A stretch of DNA of 10,495 nt, taken from contig JAZOVD010000012.1 in NCBI GenBank assembly GCA_045658525.1, positions 1-10,495 of the forward strand, written 5' to 3'. This DNA is from SIG673 sp045658525 (lineage in GTDB: Bacteria; Bacillota; Clostridia; Oscillospirales; CAG-272). How positions within the stretch are numbered: the first letter of the stretch is position 1; each line of letters opens with the position of its first letter. Position numbers and translations under genes: made by a program. Shown here one piece after another: positions 1 through 5,653 of this stretch. The notes beneath the pieces were generated by a model. That model saw nothing but the letters and a program-made list of their open reading frames with translations. It had not been told where the DNA came from and did no database searches.

Positions 1-16
1 GCAGAAAGTCAATAGT

Positions 17-29
17 AGAGAGGGATTCG
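17..29. repeat. 13-bp copy of tRNA-Ser T-arm/acceptor sequence
   Basis: The 13 bases agagagggattcg at 17-29 are identical to bases 212-224 inside the intact tRNA-Ser, in the same orientation and 195 bp away. On the minus strand this is the 3' side of the T-arm running into the acceptor stem, but the copy then diverges and lacks the rest of the acceptor and the CCA. It could be a displaced tRNA 3' fragment, as left by site-specific integration at tRNA genes, or simply a T-arm-like end of the neighbouring inverted-repeat structure. The match is seen directly; the origin is inferred. Confidence 0.5.
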
Positions 30-146
30 TTCTTGAATTTTGCAAAGCATTTCGGATTTGGTTTAAGGTTATGCTTTGCAAAATTCTTCGGTCACCGTTC
101 ATAAAACAACTCACTGGGTTGTTTTGTTCACTGCGTTCGAATCCCT
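21..146. repeat. Nested inverted-repeat structure, origin unknown
   Basis: Three nested or adjacent palindromes are visible. The outer arms are 9 bp (agggattcg at 21-29, cgaatccct at 138-146). Inside them is a perfect 16-bp inverted repeat (gaattttgcaaagcat at 35-50, its complement at 71-86, 20-bp loop). A second hairpin has 8-bp arms (aaaacaac at 103-110, gttgtttt at 118-125). The layout suggests a folded RNA or a small palindromic mobile repeat lying downstream of the tRNA-Ser terminator. There is no convincing ORF in it: the 67-codon frame starting at 71 runs across the repeat and the antisense of the tRNA. I cannot name a family. Confidence 0.5.
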
Positions 147-160
147 ATTTATATTCTCGC

Positions 161-204
161 AAAAAACAAGAAGCACCCTCGTTTGAGGATGCTTCTTATT
201 TTTT
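161..204 (-). terminator. Intrinsic terminator of tRNA-Ser, possibly bidirectional
   Basis: A hairpin spans 168-197. Its arms are aagaagca and tgcttctt, continued after one mismatch by cctc/gagg around a gttt loop. On the minus strand it is followed by a run of six T (plus-strand A run at 161-166), so it should end transcription coming from the tRNA-Ser, whose 3' end abuts it. On the plus strand the hairpin is followed by a run of six T (199-204), so it could also stop transcription in the other direction. Confidence 0.85.
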
Positions 205-292
205 GGCGGAGAGAGAGGGATTCGAACCCTCGTGTGCTTTCGCACAAACTGATTTCGAGTCAGCCCCGTTATGACCACTTCGATATCTCTCC
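204..292 (-). tRNA. tRNA-Ser(CGA)
   Basis: Read on the minus strand, the gene has acceptor arms GGAGAGA and TCTCTCC (7 bp), discriminator G and an encoded CCA (plus-strand 204-206). The anticodon loop CTCGAAA gives anticodon CGA, which reads the serine codon UCG. The long variable arm with a GTGC-GAAA-GCAC stem is the class II feature expected of tRNA-Ser, and the T-arm is GAGGGTTCGAATCCCTC. The gene is complete. A terminator follows directly. The sequence immediately upstream holds no clear promoter; the only good one lies beyond a truncated copy of the same tRNA about 130 bp upstream. Confidence 0.96.
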
Positions 293-423
293 GTATTAAA
301 TTTTGATTTGGAATTTTGATAGAAAACTGTCGACCAACCTCTGAAATTTCTGCACTTAAAATTCCGAAAAAGTGAAGTGTTTCAAGGGTTTGCGGATAGA
401 TTAAAGTGACGATTGTGAGCCGC
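293..423. other. 131-bp AT-rich spacer between intact tRNA-Ser and its truncated copy
   Basis: This segment separates the 5' end of the intact tRNA-Ser from the inner end of the 5'-half copy. No start codon with a ribosome binding site, no convincing hairpin-plus-T-run and no recognisable integrase fragment is visible in any frame. A weak AT-rich stretch precedes the tRNA on the minus strand but has no matching -35/-10 pair. If the tRNA half arose by integration, this would be the leftover of the inserted DNA. That is inference. Confidence 0.4.
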
Positions 424-463
424 TTTCGAGTCAGCCCCGTTATGACCACTTCGATATCTCTCC
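424..463 (-). pseudogene. Truncated tRNA-Ser copy (5' half, 40 nt)
   Basis: Bases 424-463 are identical over 40 nt to 253-292, that is tRNA-Ser residues 1-40, from the first acceptor base through the anticodon loop CTCGAAA. Identity stops exactly at the mature 5' end on one side and at the 3' edge of the anticodon loop on the other. The anticodon 3' stem, variable arm, T-arm and acceptor 3' strand are missing, so it cannot make a working tRNA. It lies about 40 nt downstream of a good promoter, the position a normal tRNA gene would occupy. Confidence 0.85.
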
Positions 464-508
464 ATATAGAATATCGGGCAAAATAACACTTTTCACACCG
501 ACCTATGT

Positions 509-537
509 ATTATATCACAACTTTTAAAAAAAATCAA
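509..537 (-). promoter_or_regulatory. Sigma-A type promoter for the tRNA-Ser locus
   Basis: On the minus strand there is a -35 TTGATT (plus 532-537), a 17-bp spacer, and a perfect -10 TATAAT (plus 509-514). The predicted start is near 502, about 40 nt before the truncated tRNA copy. The same transcript would have to run through that fragment and the 131-bp spacer to reach the intact tRNA-Ser before the terminator at 161-204. Confidence 0.7.
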
Positions 538-557
538 GAGGATTTACAAAATATGTA

Positions 558-586
558 TTGTTTTTTTTTGCACTTTATTATATAAT
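558..586 (+). promoter_or_regulatory. Probable promoter of the oxidoreductase-coaE genes
   Basis: A perfect -10 TATAAT at 581-586 is preceded after 17 bp by a weak -35 TTGTTT at 558-563, within a T-rich stretch. The predicted start is near 593, about 26 nt before the ATG at 619, leaving room for the AGGAAG ribosome binding site at 605-610. It is divergent from the tRNA promoter at 509-537. Confidence 0.5.
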
Positions 587-618
587 ATAAAAAACGACTC
601 AAAAAGGAAGCCGAAACT

Positions 619-1725
619 ATGAAAATTGGACTCTTGGGCTTTGGCTCGATGGGGCGTACCCATTCTTGGTGCGTCAAAAATCTCGATTATTTCTATAAGG
701 ACCTTCCGTTTAAGGCGGAATACGCGGGCGTTTGCACGACTAATATGCAAAGCGCGGAAAAAGCCGCTCGGCTTCTTGGTATAGATAGAGCAGTTACAAA
801 CGAGGACGAGCTTATCTTTGACGACGAAATAGATGTGATAGACATCTGTACGCCCAATATATATCATTACGAAACGCTTAAAAAAGCGCTTAAAGCAGGT
901 AAGCATATCTATTGCGAAAAGCCACTTTGTATCTCAGCAAGTCAGGCTGAGGAGATAGCAGCTCTCGCAAAGGATTGCGATAGGACCGTCGGTATGGTCT
1001 TTAATAACAGATTTCTGCCAGCTACCCTGAAAGCAAAGGAGCTTATAGAAAACGGTAGGCTTGGCAGAATACTAAGCTTCAGATGTGAGTATCTGCACGC
1101 AAGCGCGGCTGACCCACAAAAGAAGGCGGGTTGGAAGCAGAATAAGGATATATGCGGAGCGGGTACGCTCTATGACCTCGGTGCTCACGCAGTCGATATG
1201 ATGTACCACCTCTGCGGAAAAATAACAAAAGTTAAGGCGCGTTCCCAGATAGGATTTCCCACGCGCTTGGGAACTGACGGTAAGCCTTGGAACACCAACG
1301 CCGACGAAGCGTTTTATATGATTTGTGAGACGGAGAACGGTGCTGTCGGAAGCATAGAGGTAAGTAAGCTGACCGTTGGTTCAAACGACGATTTTAACTT
1401 CGCGGTCTATGGCGAAAAGGGAAGTATTAAGTTTTCTCTTATGGAACCGAATTGGCTTTGGTTCTACGACGGAAGCGCAAAGGACGGAAGCTACGGCGGA
1501 GACAGAGGTTACACGAAATTAGAGTGCTGCGGACGTTATGACGCCCCAGCTGGAATATTCCCATCGTTCAAAGCTCCGATAGGTTGGCTTCGCGGACATC
1601 TGCACAGTATGTACTCCTTCCTTGACTGTGTCCATAACGGAAAGGCGGCGTGTCCGTCACTCCTTGATGGAGCTGAGGTACAGAGAGTCCTTCAAATGGC
1701 GCTCGATGACGACGCGAGATATTGA
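619..1725 (+). CDS. Gfo/Idh/MocA family NAD(P)-dependent oxidoreductase
   Basis: This 368-residue protein has the two-domain layout of the Gfo/Idh/MocA dehydrogenases. The N-terminal Rossmann fold shows GFGSMG at residues 7-12. The family EKP signature is at 100-102; its lysine is the usual catalytic or cofactor-contacting residue. The C-terminal alpha/beta domain carries the active-site segment GTLYDLGAHAVD, with D186 and H190 in the usual catalytic positions. The length is normal for the family. Such enzymes oxidise or reduce sugars, inositols and related polyols in the cytoplasm; the substrate cannot be read from the sequence. The start is supported by AGGAAG 8 nt before ATG. The gene is followed after 11 bp by coaE, so they are probably co-transcribed. 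The nearby sugar-acid aldolase is compatible with a role in sugar catabolism but does not prove it. Confidence 0.9.
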   Translation: MKIGLLGFGSMGRTHSWCVKNLDYFYKDLPFKAEYAGVCTTNMQSAEKAARLLGIDRAVTNEDELIFDDEIDVIDICTPNIYHYETLKKALKAGKHIYCEKPLCISASQAEEIAALAKDCDRTVGMVFNNRFLPATLKAKELIENGRLGRILSFRCEYLHASAADPQKKAGWKQNKDICGAGTLYDLGAHAVDMMYHLCGKITKVKARSQIGFPTRLGTDGKPWNTNADEAFYMICETENGAVGSIEVSKLTVGSNDDFNFAVYGEKGSIKFSLMEPNWLWFYDGSAKDGSYGGDRGYTKLECCGRYDAPAGIFPSFKAPIGWLRGHLHSMYSFLDCVHNGKAACPSLLDGAEVQRVLQMALDDDARY

Positions 1726-1736
1726 AAGGTAATAAA

Positions 1737-2336
1737 ATGAAAATTATAGGAATAACAGGCTCGATAGGCTCGGGTAAAAGCCACGTAGCTAATCTTATAA
1801 ACGAAAGAGGGATACCGAGAATAGATACGGACGAGGTGTATCACGGATTTGTCTCCAAAAGAAGCCCGATGACCGAGGAGATAGAAAAGCACTTTGGTAG
1901 TGAAGTAATTAATCCGGACGGTAGTCTTAACCGTAAAGAGCTTGGGAAAATAGTTTTTTCCGACCCCGAAAAATTACAGCTTTTAAACTCTCTTACGCAC
2001 GAAACGGTAAAGGCGAGAGTAAGAGAAATGCTCGCCGATTACCAAAAAGCAGGGGAGATGGCGGTGCTGGTCGAAGTGCCGTTGATGTTCGAGAGCGGAT
2101 TTAATAAAGAGTGCGACGAGGTCATCTGTGTGGTTGCTGATGATGACGTAAGACTTGAACGTATATGCAAAAGAGACGGTATAAGCGAAAAAGACGCAAA
2201 AAAAAGAATGAAAAATCAAAAAGATAATGATTTTTATATTGCAAATTCTTCAATTATAGTGTATAATAATGGAAGTGAGGATATATCCGCCCTTGTATCT
2301 TCTATTGTCAAGACAGCTTTGGGCGAAAATAACTAA
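1737..2336 (+). CDS. coaE: Dephospho-CoA kinase
   Basis: This 199-residue protein catalyses the last step of coenzyme A synthesis: ATP-dependent phosphorylation of the 3'-hydroxyl of dephospho-CoA. The Walker A loop is at residues 8-15 (GSIGSGKS), directly after the first strand. The acidic DTD motif at 30-32 corresponds to the DxD of the family. EVPLMFES at 113-120 and the arginine-rich LID stretch RLERICKRD around 139-147 are also typical. A longer frame could start at TTG 1722, overlapping the previous stop. ATG 1737 is preferred because AAAGG at 1725-1729 sits 7 nt upstream and the protein then begins MKIIGITGS, as in homologues. The last part of the gene is AT-richer than the rest and contains a promoter-like pair for the next gene. 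Confidence 0.95.
   Translation: MKIIGITGSIGSGKSHVANLINERGIPRIDTDEVYHGFVSKRSPMTEEIEKHFGSEVINPDGSLNRKELGKIVFSDPEKLQLLNSLTHETVKARVREMLADYQKAGEMAVLVEVPLMFESGFNKECDEVICVVADDDVRLERICKRDGISEKDAKKRMKNQKDNDFYIANSSIIVYNNGSEDISALVSSIVKTALGENN
2239..2267 (+). promoter_or_regulatory. Promoter inside coaE, probably driving the aldolase gene
   Basis: TTGCAA at 2239-2244 and a perfect TATAAT at 2262-2267 are separated by exactly 17 bp. This is the best plus-strand promoter match I found in the window. It lies within the last 100 bases of coaE coding sequence. The predicted start near 2274 gives an aldolase leader of about 100 nt. The strong ribosome binding site and codon bias of the downstream gene support its use. 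Confidence 0.6.
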
Positions 2337-2373
2337 CAAAAAAATAAAATAAATTCACTTGGAGGAATAAAAA

Positions 2374-3339
2374 ATGAACGCTATTTGTAAAGAAATCGGA
2401 AGCTACGGACTTGTACCCGTAATCAAGATCGAGGATCCCGCAAAGGCAGTACCGCTTGCCAAGGCTCTCTGTGACGGCGGACTTCCCGTTGCTGAGGTAA
2501 CCTTCCGCACCAAGTGCGCGGCTGAGGCTATCGCGCTTATGACAAAGGCTTATCCCGATATGCTCGTAGGAGCGGGAACAGTTCTTACTACCGAGCAGGT
2601 AGATCAGGCAGTAGCGGCAGGCTCTAAGTTTATAGTAAGCCCCGGCTTTAACCCCAAGGTCGTAAAGTACTGCGTTGACAGAAATATACCGATAGTTCCC
2701 GGTACGTCCCGTCCTTCCGACGTTGAGGCGGCAATAGAGCTTGGACTTGATGTAGTTAAGTTCTTCCCCGCAGAGGCGGCAGGCGGAATCCCCATGCTTT
2801 CTTCTATGGGCGGCCCTTACGCAGGCATCACCTTTATGCCTACCGGCGGAATAGACGAGAAGAACCTTCTTGACTACCTCAGACTTAAAAACGTTCTTGC
2901 CTGCGGCGGAAGCTTCATGGTAAAGACAAAGTACATAGACGAGGGCAGATTCGATCTCGTTACCGAGGACGTTAAGCTCGCTATGACCACTATGCTTGAT
3001 TTCAAGCTTGCTCATATCGGTGTAAACTGCGACTGCGCTGACGAAGCTAAGAAGTGCGGCGCACTTATGCAGACTATGTTCGGTATGACCGCCAAAGAGG
3101 GCAACAGCTCCGTATTCGCGGGAGGTGCGTTTGAGTTTATGAAGGAGCCTTACCTCGGTAAGAAGGGTCATATAGCTATCTCCACTAACTTCATCGACCG
3201 CGCGGTAGCGTACTTTAAGCGTAATGGCTTCAAGTTCAATGAGGCATCCGCAAAGTACAACGAAAAGGGCGGACTTGCCGCTATCTACTTCGAGGACGAT
3301 TTCTTCGGATTTGCTATCCACCTCGTACAGAAGAAGTAA
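2374..3339 (+). CDS. eda: KDPG/KHG aldolase fused to a C-terminal VOC (glyoxalase-like) domain
   Basis: This 321-residue protein has two parts. Residues 1-205 are a class I KDPG/KHG aldolase, which cleaves 2-keto-3-deoxy-6-phosphogluconate to pyruvate and glyceraldehyde 3-phosphate and/or 4-hydroxy-2-oxoglutarate to pyruvate and glyoxylate. Visible motifs are the general acid-base E41 in AEVTFRT, GAGTV at 66-70, SPGFNP at 89-94, the Schiff-base lysine K129 in VVKFFPAEA, and PTGGI and CGGS for phosphate binding. Residues about 212-318 form a VOC domain with candidate metal ligands H214, E254, H266 and H316. Eda proteins are usually only about 205-215 residues, so the extra domain is a true fusion: no stop or new start separates the parts. 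GGAGG at 2361-2365 lies 8 nt before ATG. By hand count 25 of 28 lysines use AAG, unlike the AAA-rich neighbours, which suggests high expression. Confidence 0.93.
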   Translation: MNAICKEIGSYGLVPVIKIEDPAKAVPLAKALCDGGLPVAEVTFRTKCAAEAIALMTKAYPDMLVGAGTVLTTEQVDQAVAAGSKFIVSPGFNPKVVKYCVDRNIPIVPGTSRPSDVEAAIELGLDVVKFFPAEAAGGIPMLSSMGGPYAGITFMPTGGIDEKNLLDYLRLKNVLACGGSFMVKTKYIDEGRFDLVTEDVKLAMTTMLDFKLAHIGVNCDCADEAKKCGALMQTMFGMTAKEGNSSVFAGGAFEFMKEPYLGKKGHIAISTNFIDRAVAYFKRNGFKFNEASAKYNEKGGLAAIYFEDDFFGFAIHLVQKK

Positions 3340-3354
3340 TAACAGATAAATTCC

Positions 3355-3393
3355 GGAAAAACGGATCACTAAACGGTCCGTTTTTCCGTTTTA
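3355..3393 (+). terminator. Intrinsic terminator after the aldolase gene
   Basis: An 11-bp perfect stem pairs ggaaaaacgga (3355-3365) with tccgtttttcc (3377-3387), with an 11-base loop, and is followed by GTTTTAT. It begins 15 bp after the aldolase stop and should isolate this transcript from the prfA run downstream. Confidence 0.85.
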
Positions 3394-3410
3394 TCTAAAT
3401 TAGTTTGCGT

Positions 3411-3484
3411 AAAGCCTCTCACTTTGGGAGAGGTGGCACGCGAATGCGTGACGGAGAGGGCATTTTTACAAAGTGTGCCTTTGT
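3411..3484. repeat. REP-like palindromic intergenic element
   Basis: Three hairpins lie in a row: cctctc/gagagg (3415-3420 with 3428-3433), cacgc-GAAT-gcgtg (3437-3450), and acaaag-tgtgc-ctttgt (3468-3484). The heptamer ggagagg is repeated at 3427-3433 and 3453-3459, so the first arm could pair with either copy and the whole could form a cruciform. From memory, elements with the pattern GGGAGAGGTGGCACGC...GTGACGGAGAGG are widespread between genes in gut Firmicutes. I see only one copy here, so repeat status rests on that recollection. Confidence 0.55.
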
Positions 3485-3538
3485 CCACGATCACGCGGGT
3501 AGAACAGATATAAATCAAAGAACGGTGAAAGATCGGTT

Positions 3539-4612
3539 ATGCTTGAAAAACTTGAAAAAGCGGAAGAAAATTACGAAAAAATAGAAGAACGCCTCTCCGA
3601 CCCCGCAGTGGTCTCAGACCCTGAGGGGTACGCCGCGCTTATGAAGGAATATTCCTCTCTAACTCCAATAATAACGGAGTACAGAAAACTCAAAGAGGCG
3701 CAGAAGGCAATGGAGGACGCGGAGCTTCTTATGAAGGAAAGCGACGCTGAGCTTGCCGAGATGGCTGAGGCGGAGTTCTATGAGAAGCGTGACGAGATAG
3801 AAAAGCTCACCGAATCACTTAAAATACTGCTTCTTCCAAAGGACGAAAACGACAGTAAAAACGTTATAGTCGAGATAAGAGGGGGAGCGGGCGGAGAGGA
3901 AGCCGCGCTGTTTGCGTCGGTCCTGTACAGAATGTACGGAATGTACGCGGACAGAATGAGATATAAAATAGAGCCGATGAACGTAAACGAGACTGAGCTT
4001 GGCGGAATAAAGGAGATAACCTTTATGGTCATAGGCGACGGCGCGTATTCAAGGCTGAAATTTGAAAGCGGAGTTCACAGAGTACAGCGAGTTCCCGAAA
4101 CGGAGTCGCAGGGAAGGATACACACCTCTACCGTAACGGTAGCGGTGCTTCCGGAGGCTGACGACGTTGACGTCGAGATAAATCCGGCGGATCTGAAAAT
4201 AGAGACCTGTAAAAGCTCAGGCGCGGGCGGTCAGCACATAAACAAGACCGAGTCGGGTATAAGGATAATCCATAAGCCGACGGGAATAATCGTTGAGTGT
4301 CAAGAGGAAAGAAGTCAGTTCAAGAACCGCGATAAGGCGATGAAGATGTTGAAAACGAAGCTTCTTGACATAAAGCAGCGTGAGCAGGACGATAAGATAG
4401 CGGCAGAACGCCGTATGCAGGTCGGAAGCGGCGACAGAAGCGAGAGAATAAGGACATACAACTATCCGCAAGGACGAGTTACCGATCACAGAATAGGACT
4501 TACTCTTTATTCTCTTGAAGCGTTTTTGAACGGTGACATCGGACAGATGATAGATGCTCTGATAACTGCCGATACGGCTGAAAAGCTGAAAGAAAGCGGA
4601 AATGAAAACTGA
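3539..4612 (+). CDS. prfA: Peptide chain release factor 1
   Basis: RF1 reads UAA and UAG stop codons in the ribosomal A site and triggers hydrolysis of peptidyl-tRNA. The 357-residue length is typical. The N-terminal helical domain (1-100) is coiled-coil rich. The stop-codon recognition tripeptide is PET at 186-188, matching the P-x-T pattern of RF1 rather than the SPF of RF2. The catalytic GGQ loop is at 230-232 within SSGAGGQHINKTES. GGTGA at 3524-3528 lies 10 nt before the ATG. The terminator and repeat upstream imply its own promoter, but I see only a TATAAA at 3509-3514 without a good -35. prmC, which methylates the GGQ glutamine and often neighbours prfA, is not next to it. The tsaC start overlaps the end of this gene. 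Confidence 0.97.
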   Translation: MLEKLEKAEENYEKIEERLSDPAVVSDPEGYAALMKEYSSLTPIITEYRKLKEAQKAMEDAELLMKESDAELAEMAEAEFYEKRDEIEKLTESLKILLLPKDENDSKNVIVEIRGGAGGEEAALFASVLYRMYGMYADRMRYKIEPMNVNETELGGIKEITFMVIGDGAYSRLKFESGVHRVQRVPETESQGRIHTSTVTVAVLPEADDVDVEINPADLKIETCKSSGAGGQHINKTESGIRIIHKPTGIIVECQEERSQFKNRDKAMKMLKTKLLDIKQREQDDKIAAERRMQVGSGDRSERIRTYNYPQGRVTDHRIGLTLYSLEAFLNGDIGQMIDALITADTAEKLKESGNEN

Positions 4613-5612
4613 AATACTTTATGATAACGACAAAAATGGTATAGAACGCGCTTCCGAGATAATAAAAAACGGAGGACTCGTCGCGTTTCCTACGGAAACG
4701 GTGTACGGTCTTGGCGCAAATGCCCTTGACGCGCAGGCGGTAAAGAAGATATTCGAGGCAAAGGGACGTCCGCAGGACAACCCTCTCATTATCCATCTTG
4801 CCGAACCTGACGATGCGGACAGGTACGCTTACGCAAACGGGCTTTATAACAAATTAAAGCGTTTTATGCCCGGACCGCTTACCGTTATACTGAAAAAGCG
4901 CGATAATATACCTACCGAGGTCAGCGCGGGACTTGACACCGTGGCGGTAAGGATACCCGCCTATGCGCCCGCAAGAGCGCTCATAAAGGCTTCGGGTGTA
5001 CCGATAGCCGCGCCGTCAGCTAATATCTCGGGAAAACCGAGTCCTACTAAGGCGGAACACGTTATAAACGATATGCGGGGCAGGATAGAGGCTATACTTT
5101 GCGGAGATGACTGCGAGGTAGGCGTTGAGTCAACCATAGTCAAGATAACGGGAGATGACAGTCTCGTTATATGCCGCCCCGGGGGAATAACCAAGGAGAT
5201 GCTTATGACGGTCTGCGGTAAGGTCGATATAGATCCCGCGGTCCTTTCAAAATTCGACGGTAAGCCGATAGCTCCCGGCATGAAATATAAGCATTACGCA
5301 CCAAAAGCAGAGGTAACGGTGCTTGTCGGTGACGAAAAGAGTATAGAAAGCTTTCTTAAAGACAAGGAAAATTACGGAATAATGTGCTACGACGAGGATA
5401 CAGAGCTTCTCAAACATAAATATGCGCTCTCGCTCGGTCGAGCCGATGACAAAAGCGAGCAGGCGGCAAGGCTCTTTGCGTGCCTGCGCGAGTTTGACAA
5501 AAACGAAGATATAGATAAGATATACGCGAGAATGCCCGAAAAGGACGGCGTTGGACTTGCGGTATATAACAGACTTATAAAGGCGGCGGGATTTAACGTT
5601 ACAGAGCTTTGA
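4602..5612 (+). CDS. tsaC: L-threonylcarbamoyladenylate synthase (Sua5/YrdC/YwlC family)
   Basis: This enzyme makes threonylcarbamoyl-AMP from threonine, bicarbonate and ATP, the first step of the t6A37 modification of tRNAs reading ANN codons. The protein is the long Sua5 type (336 residues): a YrdC domain at about 10-200 with the substrate-binding KGR (54-56) and PSAN (138-141) signatures, then the linker APGMKYKHYAP (224-234) and a C-terminal Sua5 domain to the end. The ATG overlaps the last 11 bp of prfA, so translation is probably coupled; only a weak GA-rich site precedes it. Pairing with prfA is a familiar Firmicutes arrangement and joins two translation-fidelity functions. Confidence 0.95.
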   Translation: MKTEILYDNDKNGIERASEIIKNGGLVAFPTETVYGLGANALDAQAVKKIFEAKGRPQDNPLIIHLAEPDDADRYAYANGLYNKLKRFMPGPLTVILKKRDNIPTEVSAGLDTVAVRIPAYAPARALIKASGVPIAAPSANISGKPSPTKAEHVINDMRGRIEAILCGDDCEVGVESTIVKITGDDSLVICRPGGITKEMLMTVCGKVDIDPAVLSKFDGKPIAPGMKYKHYAPKAEVTVLVGDEKSIESFLKDKENYGIMCYDEDTELLKHKYALSLGRADDKSEQAARLFACLREFDKNEDIDKIYARMPEKDGVGLAVYNRLIKAAGFNVTEL

Positions 5613-5653
5613 CAAAGATCCCGAAAACGTTCAGAAAGGATATATAAACACAG

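Noticed and set aside
135..146. T-loop-like gttcgaatccct suggesting a plus-strand tRNA
   Set aside because: No complementary T-stem, anticodon arm or acceptor stem can be built around it. It is an arm of the inverted-repeat structure.
71..274. Plus-strand 67-codon ORF starting in the inverted repeat
   Set aside because: It runs antisense through the terminator and tRNA and ends with a tRNA-derived peptide (REGFEPSCAF), a common false ORF. No ribosome binding site.
111..449. Minus-strand ORF across the tRNA region
   Set aside because: It reads through the tRNA-Ser, its truncated copy and the terminator. The repeated peptide DIEVVITGLTR is just the tRNA sequence translated twice.
1722..1736. 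TTG-initiated N-terminal extension of coaE (MKGNK)
   Set aside because: The extension would overlap the AAAGG ribosome binding site itself, and homologues begin at the equivalent of ATG 1737.
2308..3369. Long minus-strand open frame of 353 codons opposite the aldolase gene
   Set aside because: The plus-strand frame has all catalytic motifs, a strong ribosome binding site and biased codons. The antisense product is Leu/Tyr/Ser/Arg-rich with no domain, as expected for the mirror of a codon-biased gene.
3509..3514. TATAAA as -10 of a prfA promoter
   Set aside because: No acceptable -35 at 16-18 bp upstream. The prfA promoter remains unlocated.
5609..5614. Perfect -35 hexamer TTGACA at the end of tsaC
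   Set aside because: The only TATATA-like box (5641-5646) is 26 bp away, far beyond a workable spacer, so I do not call a promoter for the topoisomerase gene.
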